A DNA stretch of 53,999 bases from DATLMR01 sp035634255 (GCA_035634255.1 DASQDI010000002.1:1-53999), one strand, 5' to 3'. Positions 8,406 to 16,507 are shown, counted from the first letter of the stretch. The notes: a model not told the origin generated them from the sequence alone. Numbers and translations: made by a program.

Positions 8406-9626
8406 ATGTCAAAAGCCGATGGGAAGAGCTTTCAGAATATGCCCGACGCGCGGGGCCATTTCGGCGAGTACGGAGGGCGCTTCGTGCCCGAGACTCTCAT
8501 GCACCCGCTCGAAGGACTGACGCGCGCGTACGAAGAGGCGAGGCGCGACGAATCATTCCGTCGCGAAATGGACGGCCTTTTAAAGGATTACGTGGGCCGC
8601 CCTACGCCTCTGATGTACGCGGAGCGCCTGTCGGACCACCTTGGGGGCGCGCGCATCTACCTCAAGCGCGAAGACCTCTGCCACACGGGGGCGCACAAAA
8701 TAAACAACGCGGTGGGGCAGGCGCTCCTTGCGCGGCGGATGGGGAAGACCCGGATCATCGCCGAGACCGGGGCGGGTCAGCACGGCGTCGCGTCCGCGAC
8801 GGTGTGCGCCCTGCTCGGCCTTCGTTGCGTCGTTTACATGGGGACGGAGGACATGCGGAGGCAGGAGTTGAACGTCTTTCGCATGCGATTGCTCGGGGCC
8901 GAAGTCTCGGGAGTCGAGTCGGGCAGCCGGACGTTGAAAGACGCCATCAACGAGGCTCTGAGGGACTGGGTCACCAACGTCGAGGACACGTATTACCTGC
9001 TCGGCTCCGTCATGGGGCCGCACCCTTACCCTGCCATGGTCCGCGACTTTCAAAGCGTGATCGGCCGCGAGGCGCGGGAGCAGATTTTGCGGGACGAGGG
9101 GAGGCTGCCCGACTTGCTCATAGCCTGCGTGGGCGGCGGCAGCAACTCAATCGGCCTGTTTTATGAGTTCCTCGGGGATGAGGGCGTGAGGATTCTCGGG
9201 GTCGAGGCGGGCGGGCGCGGCCTGAGTCTCGGGGAGCACGCCGCGCGCTTCAAAGGCGGGAGCCCCGGAGTGCTACAGGGCACGCGGAGCTACGTGCTTC
9301 AGGACGAGGACGGCCAGATTTCTACCACCCACTCGATCTCGGCGGGGCTCGATTACTCCGCCGTCGGCCCGGAGCATGCGTACCTGCATGACGCGGGCCG
9401 AATCTCTTACACCTCGGTTTCGGACCGGGAGGCGCTTGAGGCGTTCGAACTGCTCGCGCGGCTCGAAGGCATCATCCCCGCCCTTGAGAGTTCTCACGCC
9501 ATCGCGGAGGTCATCAAGGCCGCGCCGGCGATGGGCCGGGACCGGATCATTCTGGCCAACCTCTCGGGGCGGGGCGACAAGGACGTGAACACGGTTGCGA
9601 AGCTGATAGCCGAAAGACAGGCATGA
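8406..9626 (+). CDS. trpB: Tryptophan synthase beta chain
   Basis: 406 residues, of the TrpB1 type. It joins indole (channelled from TrpA) to serine using PLP. The PLP lysine is Lys98 in HTGAHKINN; the catalytic Glu lies in AETGAGQHGVA, the phosphate cup is GGGSNSIG, and SSHAIAEVIK is near the C-terminus. The N-terminal GHFGEYGGRFVPETLM is the classical beta-chain signature. Its stop overlaps the trpA start (ATGA), so translation is coupled, which suits equimolar production of the alpha2-beta2 complex. Confidence 0.97.
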   Translation: MSKADGKSFQNMPDARGHFGEYGGRFVPETLMHPLEGLTRAYEEARRDESFRREMDGLLKDYVGRPTPLMYAERLSDHLGGARIYLKREDLCHTGAHKINNAVGQALLARRMGKTRIIAETGAGQHGVASATVCALLGLRCVVYMGTEDMRRQELNVFRMRLLGAEVSGVESGSRTLKDAINEALRDWVTNVEDTYYLLGSVMGPHPYPAMVRDFQSVIGREAREQILRDEGRLPDLLIACVGGGSNSIGLFYEFLGDEGVRILGVEAGGRGLSLGEHAARFKGGSPGVLQGTRSYVLQDEDGQISTTHSISAGLDYSAVGPEHAYLHDAGRISYTSVSDREALEAFELLARLEGIIPALESSHAIAEVIKAAPAMGRDRIILANLSGRGDKDVNTVAKLIAERQA

Positions 9627-10429
9627 GCAGAATCGAGAACAGGTTTCGCGAGCTGAAAGCCGCCGGGCGAAAGGCATTCATACCTTTCATCACGGCGGGG
9701 GACCCGGACGTGGAGACGACCGCGAAATTGATCCTTGAGCTTGAGCGGGCCGGGGCCGACATCATCGAGCTCGGGGTCCCTTTCTCCGACCCGATGGCCG
9801 ATGGCCCGACCATTCAGCGCGCGTCCGAAAGGGCCTTGCTCAATAAAGTGAGCGCGCGCGACTGCCTTGAGATCGTTCGCGAAGTCCGCCGAGGCAGTGA
9901 AATCCCGATACTCCTGTTCAGCTACCTCAACCCCCTGCTCGCGCTCGGCCCCGGCCTCGCTCGCGGGCTTGCGGAAGCGGGCGTGGATGGGGTGCTCGCG
10001 ACCGACCTCGTCCCGGAAGAGGGCGAGGAGTTCGCCTCGGGGCTGAAGGCCGAAGGGATAGACACGATCTTTCTTGTAGCGCCGACGAGCCCTGACGAGC
10101 GGATCAGGAAGGTGGCCGAGGCCAGCAGCGGGTTCGTCTACGCGGTGTCGCGGACCGGCGTGACCGGGGCGTCCGTGAGCCTCTCCGAAGCCTCGGCGGC
10201 GCTCGTCAATCGCGTCCGCAAATTCACCGGCCTCCCGGTCGCGGTCGGCTTCGGAATCTCGAACCCGGAGCAGGTGTCGGAAGTCTGGAAGACCGCGGAC
10301 GGCGCGGTCGTGGGCAGCCGCATCGTTTCAGAAATAGCGGGGCACGTCGGCGACCCCGAGCTCGTCGGCAAAGTGGGCGCGCTCGCGAGGTGGCTCGTGT
10401 CCGGGCGCGAAGTGAAGGCGGCCTCGTAG
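9623..10429 (+). CDS. trpA: Tryptophan synthase alpha chain
   Basis: 268 residues, the normal length. It cleaves indole-3-glycerol phosphate to indole and glyceraldehyde-3-phosphate. Catalytic Glu49 is in IIELGVPFSDPMADGP, Asp60 in the same segment; the phosphate-binding glycines are in VAVGFGISNPEQ and VVGSRIV. The YAVSRTGVTGA loop (loop 6) is intact. It overlaps trpB by four bases. The next gene starts 15 bp after its stop, so the transcript probably continues. Confidence 0.96.
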   Translation: MSRIENRFRELKAAGRKAFIPFITAGDPDVETTAKLILELERAGADIIELGVPFSDPMADGPTIQRASERALLNKVSARDCLEIVREVRRGSEIPILLFSYLNPLLALGPGLARGLAEAGVDGVLATDLVPEEGEEFASGLKAEGIDTIFLVAPTSPDERIRKVAEASSGFVYAVSRTGVTGASVSLSEASAALVNRVRKFTGLPVAVGFGISNPEQVSEVWKTADGAVVGSRIVSEIAGHVGDPELVGKVGALARWLVSGREVKAAS

Positions 10430-10443
10430 CGCGCGAGGGGACC

Positions 10444-11022
10444 ATGATTATCAAAGACCTGCTCGCCGATGACGAAGATTCGATAAGGCAGGCGGCAAAG
10501 ATGCTGGTCGAAGGCTTCAGGGAGAACTGGCCCGAAGCATGGCCCGACCTGGATTCCGCGCTCGAAGAGGTGAGGCAGTCATTCGCCCCCGACCGGATTA
10601 GCCGGGCCGCGGCCGAAGAATCGGGCGAGGTGGTCGGGTGGGTCGGGGGGATCAGCATGTACGAGGGGAAAGTCTGGGAGCTTCACCCTCTGGTCGTGAG
10701 CCGGAAGGCGCGCGGGAGATCCGTGGGGCGCGCGCTCGTCGAAGACCTCGAAGCCCGCGTGCGCGAGCGCGGGGGGCTCACGCTCTGGCTCGGGACCGAC
10801 GACGAAAACGGCATGACTTCGCTTTACGGGAAGGACCTGTACCCGAATGTCTTAGAGCACCTCGCGGGGATCAGAAACGTTCGGAATCACCCGTTCGAAT
10901 TTTATCTGAAGATGGGCTTCGTCATAGTGGGGGTGATGCCCGACGCGAATGGCCCCGGCAAGCCGGACATCTACATGGCGAAGAGGGTGGGCGGAGTCGC
11001 GGGGCCGGCCCCTGTTCCCTGA
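10444..11022 (+). CDS. AAC(6')-like GNAT N-acetyltransferase
   Basis: 192 residues from the ATG at 10444, preceded by GAGGGG. A GNAT fold is visible: beta-bulge segment VWELHPLVVS, acetyl-CoA loop R-K-A-R-G-R-S-V-G-R (Q/RxxGxG/A type), and the C-terminal HPFEFYLKMGFVIVGVMPDANG and GKPDIYMAKRV. That C-terminal pattern is the one I associate with aminoglycoside 6'-N-acetyltransferases and their chromosomal relatives. The natural substrate is unknown, and resistance should not be assumed. It sits inside the trp/aro run 15 bp after trpA. The last ~10 residues (GGVAGPAPVP) fall where a GC-rich CAGGGG-type repeat begins and may be a readthrough tail. Confidence 0.75.
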   Translation: MIIKDLLADDEDSIRQAAKMLVEGFRENWPEAWPDLDSALEEVRQSFAPDRISRAAAEESGEVVGWVGGISMYEGKVWELHPLVVSRKARGRSVGRALVEDLEARVRERGGLTLWLGTDDENGMTSLYGKDLYPNVLEHLAGIRNVRNHPFEFYLKMGFVIVGVMPDANGPGKPDIYMAKRVGGVAGPAPVP

Positions 11023-11036
11023 CCGCCGGCCCCTGC
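11007..11036. repeat. Short GC-rich CAGGGG/CCCCTG-type repeat
   Basis: On the minus strand this reads TAGCAGGGGCCGGCGGTCAG, then GGAACAGGGG. The same TAGCAGGGG opening and CAGGGG units recur in the inverted arms at 30085-30262. It is probably a copy of the same dispersed intergenic repeat. It overlaps the 3' end of the acetyltransferase gene. Confidence 0.4.
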
Positions 11037-11073
11037 TATACTCTCTGATTCCGGTGAGAGAGCGGAGGATGGC

Positions 11074-11418
11074 TTGGACATCGACGATTGGCGGAAAGAG
11101 ATCGACGGCATAGACGAGCGCCTTGTCGAGTTGCTCAACGCGCGGTCCAGATGCGCGATTGAGATCGGACGGATAAAAAGAAAGTCCGGGCTCCCGGTCT
11201 ACTCGCCGAGCCGCGAGGCCCAGGTGATCCAAAATGTCATCAGCGCGAGCACCGGCCCTCTGGAACCGGACGCCCTCCGCAGGCTGTTCGAGCGGATAAT
11301 AGACGAGTCGCGGCGCATAGAGCGTGTGGTCGTCGACAAAGAGAGCGAGGAGAGACAGCGCCCCGGCTCCGGTAAGCGGGCGGGGGCCGGGGGGCGGAAG
11401 AGTAAAGGCCGCCCCTGA
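11074..11418 (+). CDS. AroQ-class chorismate mutase
   Basis: 114 residues from a TTG start with GGAGG five bases upstream; an ATG at 11069 is out of frame. It converts chorismate to prephenate, the branch to Phe/Tyr. The all-helical AroQ core occupies residues 1-90: Arg7 and DGIDERLVELLNARSR (Arg24), Lys35 in IGRIKRKSGLPVY, and PSREAQV (Arg47, Glu48), all expected active-site positions. The last ~25 residues are a Lys/Arg/Gly-rich tail with no family counterpart. It is 40 bp ahead of the DAHP-synthase-like gene. In some bacteria AroQ is fused to, or complexed with, DAHP synthase for feedback control. Confidence 0.88.
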   Translation: MDIDDWRKEIDGIDERLVELLNARSRCAIEIGRIKRKSGLPVYSPSREAQVIQNVISASTGPLEPDALRRLFERIIDESRRIERVVVDKESEERQRPGSGKRAGAGGRKSKGRP

Positions 11419-11458
11419 AAACGCGGGGCCGAATCCGCCTCAACTCCGGAAGAGCATT

Positions 11459-12499
11459 ATGGTAATCGTGATGGACGAGACTGCCTCCGAGGAGCAGATC
11501 TCGAATGTAATAGACAGGGTCGTCAGGCTCGGCTTCGACATCTACCGCATTACCGGGATGCTTCAGACCTTGCTCGGGGTCGTGGGCGAGCGGATAGTCG
11601 ACCTCCGGGACATCGAGATACTGGATGGCGTGAAGCGGGTCATCAGGATCACGACCCCGTACAAGCTCGCGAACCGCTCTTTCAACCCCGAAGGCACCGT
11701 CATCAAGGTCGGGGGCGTCACGATAGGCGGCCCGGAAGTCGTGGTCATGGCCGGGCCCTCGATCATCGAAGGCCGGGACCAGATGATGCGGATCGCCGAG
11801 GTCGTCTCGCGGGGCGGCGCGAAGGTGCTGCGCGCGGGGGCCTTCGCCTCCCCCGAATCGCTCTACTCGCAGGCGAGCCCCGGCGAGAAGGGGCTGCGGC
11901 ACCTCAGGGAGGCCGCGGACCGTTTCGGCCTGCTGGCCCTCTCTGAAGTTTACGACTCGGGGCAGGTGGCTGTGGCCGCGGGCTACGTCGACCTTCTGGT
12001 CATGGGCGGGGGCAGCGCGAGTAACCCCGACATGCTCGGCCAGGCCGGCTCGCTTAATATCCCGGTCATAATCAGGAGGGGGACCGCCGCCACGATCGAG
12101 GAGACGTTGATAGCGGCGGACCGTGTTATGATGGGGGGGAATCGGAGGGTGATAATCAGTGAGAGCGGGATTCGCACGTTCGAGCCGTACCTCCGCAAGA
12201 CCCTCGACATTTCGGCTGTCCCCATAATAAAGAAACTGTCGCACCTCCCGGTGGTCGCCGCCCCGAGCGACGCGACGGGGCGCCGCGACAAGGTGCCCCC
12301 GATGGCGCAGGCCGCGGTCGCGGCCGGGGTCGACGGGCTGCTGATAGACGTACACCACGACCCGCAGAACGCCCAGGCCGACGGCGGGCAGGCTCTCATG
12401 CCCGCCCAGTTCGATTCTTTGATGAAGCGGTTGAGCCTGATCGCTCGCGCCGTGGAGAGGGTGATCCCCACCCCCGCCGTCAGCGCGACGGGCGGGTAG
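11459..12499 (+). CDS. DAHP synthase (type I-beta) homologue with degenerate active site
   Basis: 346 residues from the ATG at 11459 (GGAAG upstream). The N-terminal ferredoxin/ACT-like regulatory domain (1-75) and the TIM barrel follow the Thermotoga-type DAHP synthase closely (PYKLANRSFNPEGTV, VGGVTIGG, KTLDISAVPIIKKLSHLPV, ATGRRD). Catalytic positions do not: the metal Cys of AGPC is Ser101; the KPRTS loop is ASPES (130-134); GARN is GGGS (183-186); CERG is SESG (234-237); the metal His of DPSH is Asp271 with APSD; the metal Glu of EVH is Asp297. Only the Asp308 ligand remains. True DAHP synthase activity is unlikely. It may be a regulatory pseudoenzyme or have a new reaction; the adjacent chorismate mutase is a plausible partner. 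Confidence 0.85.
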   Translation: MVIVMDETASEEQISNVIDRVVRLGFDIYRITGMLQTLLGVVGERIVDLRDIEILDGVKRVIRITTPYKLANRSFNPEGTVIKVGGVTIGGPEVVVMAGPSIIEGRDQMMRIAEVVSRGGAKVLRAGAFASPESLYSQASPGEKGLRHLREAADRFGLLALSEVYDSGQVAVAAGYVDLLVMGGGSASNPDMLGQAGSLNIPVIIRRGTAATIEETLIAADRVMMGGNRRVIISESGIRTFEPYLRKTLDISAVPIIKKLSHLPVVAAPSDATGRRDKVPPMAQAAVAAGVDGLLIDVHHDPQNAQADGGQALMPAQFDSLMKRLSLIARAVERVIPTPAVSATGG

Positions 12500-12539
12500 G
12501 GGGCGGGGAGCCACGAGTAGAGACAAGGAAAAGGTTAAG

Positions 12540-13295
12540 ATGTCCACATACGTAATCGGAGATGTTCACGCACGTTCCAACCTGCTCGACCAGCTTCTGC
12601 GGGACGTGCCGTGGGACTACAGGAGAGACAAGATAGTGTTTCTCGGGGACCTGATCGACCGGGGCAGCGACGCTCCGGGCGTGGTCGACAGGATAATGAA
12701 GCTGGTCGAGGAGAACCCCAACGTCGTCGTGCTGCGCGGCAACCACGAGCAGATGTTGCTCGACTGCCTCGAGTACGGGGACCTGCAATGGCTGATACCG
12801 GAGAACGGGGGGCTGGCGACCCTGACCGGCTACGGCATCGACCTCGCGCAGTTGCAGGACATATCCGACATAGTGATCCCCGAAGAGCACATCGAATTCT
12901 TCAAGGGCCTACCCTACTACCACGAGGACGAGCAGGCCATCTACGTCCACGCGGGGCTGATCCCCGGCGAGCACCCGCGCGAGACCGACCCCGACGTACT
13001 GCTGTGGACTCGGGACTCGGACTTCCACAAGGGGTACGATGGTAAGCTCTGCTTTTTCGGCCACACCCCCACCCAGTACCTCCCGAAAGAAGGGCGGAAC
13101 AGGCGGTTCGGCATCTACGTCAGTGGCGGGTGCGTGGGGATAGACACGAGCGGGGAGAAGGACAGCCCGCTCTCATGCATACAGGTCGAGTCCTTCACGC
13201 TCTACCAGGCCCACCCCTCGGGCGTGACCGAGGTCGAGCGGCTGAGGAGCCTTAAACCCCTCCCGCCCCTAGCGACCCTGAGGCACTTCGAATAG
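12540..13295 (+). CDS. PPP-family serine/threonine protein phosphatase / metallophosphoesterase
   Basis: 251 residues carrying the complete PPP metal-site set: GDVH (7-10), GDLIDRGSD, RGNHEQM, a later His in YVHAGLIPGE, and FGHTPT. These bind two divalent metals and activate water for phosphoester hydrolysis. The length fits bacterial PrpA/PrpB or bis(5'-nucleosyl)tetraphosphatase-like enzymes, which cannot be told apart by eye. No signal peptide is seen, so it is cytoplasmic. It follows the DAHP-synthase-like gene by 40 bp, with weak ribosome-binding sequence (AGGAAAAGG), and may be read with the aromatic run. Confidence 0.88.
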   Translation: MSTYVIGDVHARSNLLDQLLRDVPWDYRRDKIVFLGDLIDRGSDAPGVVDRIMKLVEENPNVVVLRGNHEQMLLDCLEYGDLQWLIPENGGLATLTGYGIDLAQLQDISDIVIPEEHIEFFKGLPYYHEDEQAIYVHAGLIPGEHPRETDPDVLLWTRDSDFHKGYDGKLCFFGHTPTQYLPKEGRNRRFGIYVSGGCVGIDTSGEKDSPLSCIQVESFTLYQAHPSGVTEVERLRSLKPLPPLATLRHFE

Positions 13296-13340
13296 GTCTG
13301 GTACACAGAGTTGTTAGGTGGTTAGGCGGACTTCCCGGAC

Positions 13341-13979
13341 ATGCGCGAAACCTGTTGCTGCCTCCTCATAATTTCGGCCCTCGCCTTCTCAGCCTGCAAG
13401 CGAACGCTGCTCGACGAGCGGTTCCATGACGACAGGCTCGTGAACTGGACGGTGGTCGACGACCCGGACACGCTCGAAGGCCGCTCGGTCTGGAGGGTGG
13501 AGAAGGACGGCTGGCTGGTCCAGAAGAGCAACATCTGGGGGAGGCCGGGCGATTTCCTCGGGCGGTGGTACGGGACGTTTCTGGTCGCGGGGGACGAGGA
13601 CTGGGACGACTACGCCCTGTCGGTCAGGGCGCGGCCGATAGATAACGACGGGTTCGGGGTGGCTTTCAGGCTCTCGGACCCCGAGCACTTTTACAGGCTC
13701 GTCTTCATCCAGGATGGGATGAGCGGGGGGCCTCTCACGCGGTTGGACAAGCGCGATGGGGCGGACTACACTGAGCTCTGGTCGGCCAGGACCGGCTTCA
13801 GGCCGGAGGCGGAGATGTTGATAGAGGTCGAGGTCACGGGCGAGAAGATCAGGGCGTCGGTCGATGGGCGCGGGCTTTTCGAAGTGAATGACTCATCCTA
13901 CCCGCGCGGGAAGATCGGCCTCTTCTCTTACGCGCAGGAGGGGCAGGCTTTCGACAACGTGACCGTGACCGAACGGTAA
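13341..13979 (+). CDS. Lipoprotein with lectin-like (LamG/DUF1080-type) fold
   Basis: 212 residues. The N-terminus is a lipoprotein signal (hydrophobic stretch, lipobox FSAC, acyl Cys19). The mature part reads like a concanavalin-type beta-sandwich of the 3-keto-disaccharide-hydrolase/DUF1080 kind: WTVVDDPDTLEGRSVWRVEKDGWLVQ, an aromatic-rich core, DGFGVAFRLSDPEHFYRLVF, and the closing GKIGLFSYAQEGQAFDNVTV. Such domains usually bind or cleave glycans; no catalytic residue is identifiable. The ribosome binding site is weak. It lies between the phosphatase and thiolase genes with short gaps but no obvious functional link. Confidence 0.72.
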   Translation: MRETCCCLLIISALAFSACKRTLLDERFHDDRLVNWTVVDDPDTLEGRSVWRVEKDGWLVQKSNIWGRPGDFLGRWYGTFLVAGDEDWDDYALSVRARPIDNDGFGVAFRLSDPEHFYRLVFIQDGMSGGPLTRLDKRDGADYTELWSARTGFRPEAEMLIEVEVTGEKIRASVDGRGLFEVNDSSYPRGKIGLFSYAQEGQAFDNVTVTER

Positions 13980-14020
13980 GGCTTTGCGGATTCATCGACG
14001 CCCGGATCATCGGAGGGGTT

Positions 14021-15202
14021 ATGTCAAAGGCTGTTATCGTGAGCGGGGCCAGGACCGCGATTGGGTCGTTCGGCGGCGCGCTCAAAGAGGTCCCGGCGGC
14101 GGAACTGGGCCGGGTCGTGATCGAAGGCGCGATTGAGCGCGCGGGGATCGACCGCTCGGACATCGACGAAGTGATCATGGGGAACGTCCTTCAGGCGGGC
14201 GGGGGGATGAACCCGGCCCGTCAGGCGGCGATCGCCGCCGGAATCCCCGACACGGTCCCTTCCTTCACGGTGAACAAAGTTTGCGGGTCGGGGCTCAAGG
14301 CGGTCACCCTCGCCGCGCAGTCGATCATAGCGGGGGACTCGGAGGTAGTCGTGGCCGGCGGCATGGAGTCGATGAGCCGCGCTCCGTACATCCTGACCAA
14401 CGCGCGGTGGGGCTACCGGCTCGGCAACGGGGGACTGATCGATTCGATGCTGAGCGAAGGGCTGACCTGCGCGATGGGCGGGTGCCACATGGGCATAACC
14501 GCCGAGAATGTCGCGGCACTTTCGGGCATCGCCCGCGAGGCCCAGGACGAGTTCGCGGCTGAAAGCCAGAGGAGGGCCGCGTCGGCCGCGTCGGCCGGGC
14601 GGTTCAAAGACGAGATCGTCCCGGTCCCGCTCCCGCAGAAGAAGGGCGAGCCCCTTTCCTTTATGGTGGACGAGCACCCGCGCGCGGGGACGACCGCGGA
14701 GTCGCTCGGCAAGCTCAAGCCCGCTTTCAAGAAGGACGCGGGCACCGTGACGGCGGGCAACGCCTCGGGGATCAACGACGGGGCGGCGGCCCTCGTGATC
14801 GCGAGCGAAGACCGCGCGCGCCTGATGGAGCTCTCCCCTCTCGCCAGGATCGTCTCTTACGCTTCGGCCGGGGTCGACCCTAAAATCATGGGGCTCGGGC
14901 CCGTGCCCGCAATCGAGCGCGCGCTCGAGAGGGCCGGCCTCTCTCTGAATGACATCGACCTGTTCGAGTTGAACGAAGCCTTCGCGTCGCAGAGCCTCGG
15001 CGTAGTCGGCAAGCTGGGCATCGACGGTTCGCGCGTGAACGTGAACGGGGGGGCGATTGCCCTCGGGCACCCGATTGGGGCGAGCGGCGCGCGCGTTCTG
15101 GTCACCCTGCTTTACGAAATGGCGCGGCGCGACGTGCGGCGCGGCCTCGCGGCCCTCTGCATCGGGGGCGGGCAGGGGATCGCGATCATAGTCGAGCGGT
15201 AA
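14021..15202 (+). CDS. Acetyl-CoA acetyltransferase (thiolase)
   Basis: 393 residues, exactly the thiolase length. All three active-site signatures are present: Cys88 in NKVCGSGLKAV (acyl acceptor), His in GGAIALGHPIGASGAR, and Cys in CIGGGQGIA (general base); NEAFA is also seen. It either condenses two acetyl-CoA or cleaves acetoacetyl-CoA; degradative and biosynthetic types are hard to separate by eye, but the short substrate loop favours the AtoB/PhaA class. AGGGG lies 5 bases before the ATG. The next small gene follows after 20 bp and may be in the same transcript. No hydroxybutyryl-CoA dehydrogenase lies nearby. Confidence 0.94.
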   Translation: MSKAVIVSGARTAIGSFGGALKEVPAAELGRVVIEGAIERAGIDRSDIDEVIMGNVLQAGGGMNPARQAAIAAGIPDTVPSFTVNKVCGSGLKAVTLAAQSIIAGDSEVVVAGGMESMSRAPYILTNARWGYRLGNGGLIDSMLSEGLTCAMGGCHMGITAENVAALSGIAREAQDEFAAESQRRAASAASAGRFKDEIVPVPLPQKKGEPLSFMVDEHPRAGTTAESLGKLKPAFKKDAGTVTAGNASGINDGAAALVIASEDRARLMELSPLARIVSYASAGVDPKIMGLGPVPAIERALERAGLSLNDIDLFELNEAFASQSLGVVGKLGIDGSRVNVNGGAIALGHPIGASGARVLVTLLYEMARRDVRRGLAALCIGGGQGIAIIVER

Positions 15203-15222
15203 CGCCTGCGGCGGGGACAGCG

Positions 15223-15558
15223 ATGAACGAAATGGAAGGATTTCACGGCAAGGGGATCAGGTCGGGCTCGCCTGTCGTGGTCACTCTTCACAGCCCGCGC
15301 GAAAAGCTCTGGGGCGTCCTCGGGGACATAGTGACCGCGGGCGTCAACCTGCGCGGGATAGACCTCAACACGTTCGACGACTGGACCAAGATGATAGTCC
15401 GGGGCGAGCGCAACATCGGGCTCACCTACGTCTTCCTCCCGATGTGGCGCATCGAGCGGATAAGCCTCGACGAGGCCGTAGACGACATCCCCTCGCTCGC
15501 CGACACCTTCTTTACCCGCGTGGGGCTGACCATCGACGAATACCTTGGCTCGGAGTGA
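15223..15558 (+). CDS. Small conserved-looking protein of unknown function
   Basis: 111 residues, no signal or membrane segment. The core reads VVVTLHSPREKLWGVLGDI, then VNLRGIDLNTFDDWTKMI, FLPMWRIERISLDE, and a C-terminal helix DTFFTRVGLTIDEYLG. The alternating hydrophobic beta pattern with a glycine turn could fit a small barrel of the LSm type, but that is a guess. I recall similar short proteins in acidobacterial genomes without an assigned role. GGGGA precedes the ATG. It follows the thiolase by 20 bp and converges on the LolA-like gene with a 13-bp gap, leaving no room for a terminator. Confidence 0.72.
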   Translation: MNEMEGFHGKGIRSGSPVVVTLHSPREKLWGVLGDIVTAGVNLRGIDLNTFDDWTKMIVRGERNIGLTYVFLPMWRIERISLDEAVDDIPSLADTFFTRVGLTIDEYLGSE

Positions 15559-15571
15559 TTCGGCCCGCGCC

Positions 15572-16507
15572 TCACTGGAGGTGCTGGAAGACTTCGGGGT
15601 CGAGCTTGGCCGAGTACTGAAAATCCGTCACGATGATCTCCTGGACGAACTTCCCATCCTGCGACATCACCCTGCGCGTCGGCACGAGGGTATTCTGGAC
15701 GATCTTAAGCGGGGTGTAGAAGTACGAGACCCGGTACTTCGTCGGGGGCTGGCCTTCTACCAGCTTCAGCTCGTACTCGGCGTGCAGGATTCTGTAACTC
15801 TTTGTGCTCACCCAGAAGCGGGTCTTCTCGCCCTGGGACGTGGTCAGCTCGATGACGTTGGCCTCGACCCCGACCACCGTCTCGGGCCCGATCAATTCCA
15901 GCTTCGAGCCGTCCTCCCTGTACCGCAGGAGCGCCGTGTATTCGTGCGTGAGCTGCGCGCGGAAGGCGGCCTCGACCTCGGGCTTCGAGTTCACGTACTG
16001 GTTGTTCTGAGCGGACCATATGCTGGCCCCGTTGTAAGCGATGGTGTACTTGATGGAGTTCACGCCCTGCCGGGACGCTTCCGCGGGCGGGGATAGGTCG
16101 AGGTCGACCCGGATCAGGTCCTCCCATGACTTGTCGCGCTTGAGGGAGCGGAAGCTGTAATTCCCGTTGATGTCACCCTGGTCCGTCGCGAGGCGGATCG
16201 TGCCGATCTCGTGGATGCCCGAGCGGACCTTGTCGAGCTGGGGCCTCCCCCCGTAGCCCAGTATGGCAAACTCGACGATCTTCTCGGCCGGGCTGAAGGT
16301 GATGACTACGGGGGCAGGCTTCTCCTGCATCTTGGACTTTTCCTGAGCCTTCGGCTCTTCCTTCTTAGAGGCCTGGGCTTCGGGCTGCTTCTCCTGCGCG
16401 CCCGCGCGCGACGCGGCGGGGCCGGCGGAGACGGAGCCGATGAGGAGGCCCGCGACAACGAGCCCGTGAGAGATCGGTCCTGATATTCTTCTCGATACTT
16501 TAAGCAA
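15572..16507 (-). CDS. Secreted LolA-like / outer-membrane lipoprotein-sorting type protein
   Basis: 311 residues from a TTG start at 16507 that has GGAGGT nine bases upstream; the open frame extends further but without support. MLKVSRR plus the hydrophobic GLVVAGLLIGSVSAG is a signal peptide. A Lys/Glu/Gln-rich linker follows, then a beta-rich domain with the LolA/LolB-like half-barrel pattern: IRLATDQGDINGNYSFRSL, WEDLIRVDLDL, VVGVEANVIELTTSQGEKT, RFWVSTKSYRILHAEYEL, and the end EIIVTDFQYSAKLDPEVF. It probably binds a lipid or lipoprotein in the periplasm. Its promoter region is shared with the divergent ligase operon. Confidence 0.72.
   Translation of the reverse strand: MLKVSRRISGPISHGLVVAGLLIGSVSAGPAASRAGAQEKQPEAQASKKEEPKAQEKSKMQEKPAPVVITFSPAEKIVEFAILGYGGRPQLDKVRSGIHEIGTIRLATDQGDINGNYSFRSLKRDKSWEDLIRVDLDLSPPAEASRQGVNSIKYTIAYNGASIWSAQNNQYVNSKPEVEAAFRAQLTHEYTALLRYREDGSKLELIGPETVVGVEANVIELTTSQGEKTRFWVSTKSYRILHAEYELKLVEGQPPTKYRVSYFYTPLKIVQNTLVPTRRVMSQDGKFVQEIIVTDFQYSAKLDPEVFQHLQ

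Noticed and set aside
10444..11022. Aminoglycoside resistance gene
   Set aside because: Similarity to the AAC(6') pattern does not show activity on drugs; the chromosomal operon setting suggests a metabolic role.
11069..11079. ATG start for the chorismate mutase gene
   Set aside because: It is out of frame with the AroQ domain; the in-frame TTG at 11074 has GGAGG at a good distance.
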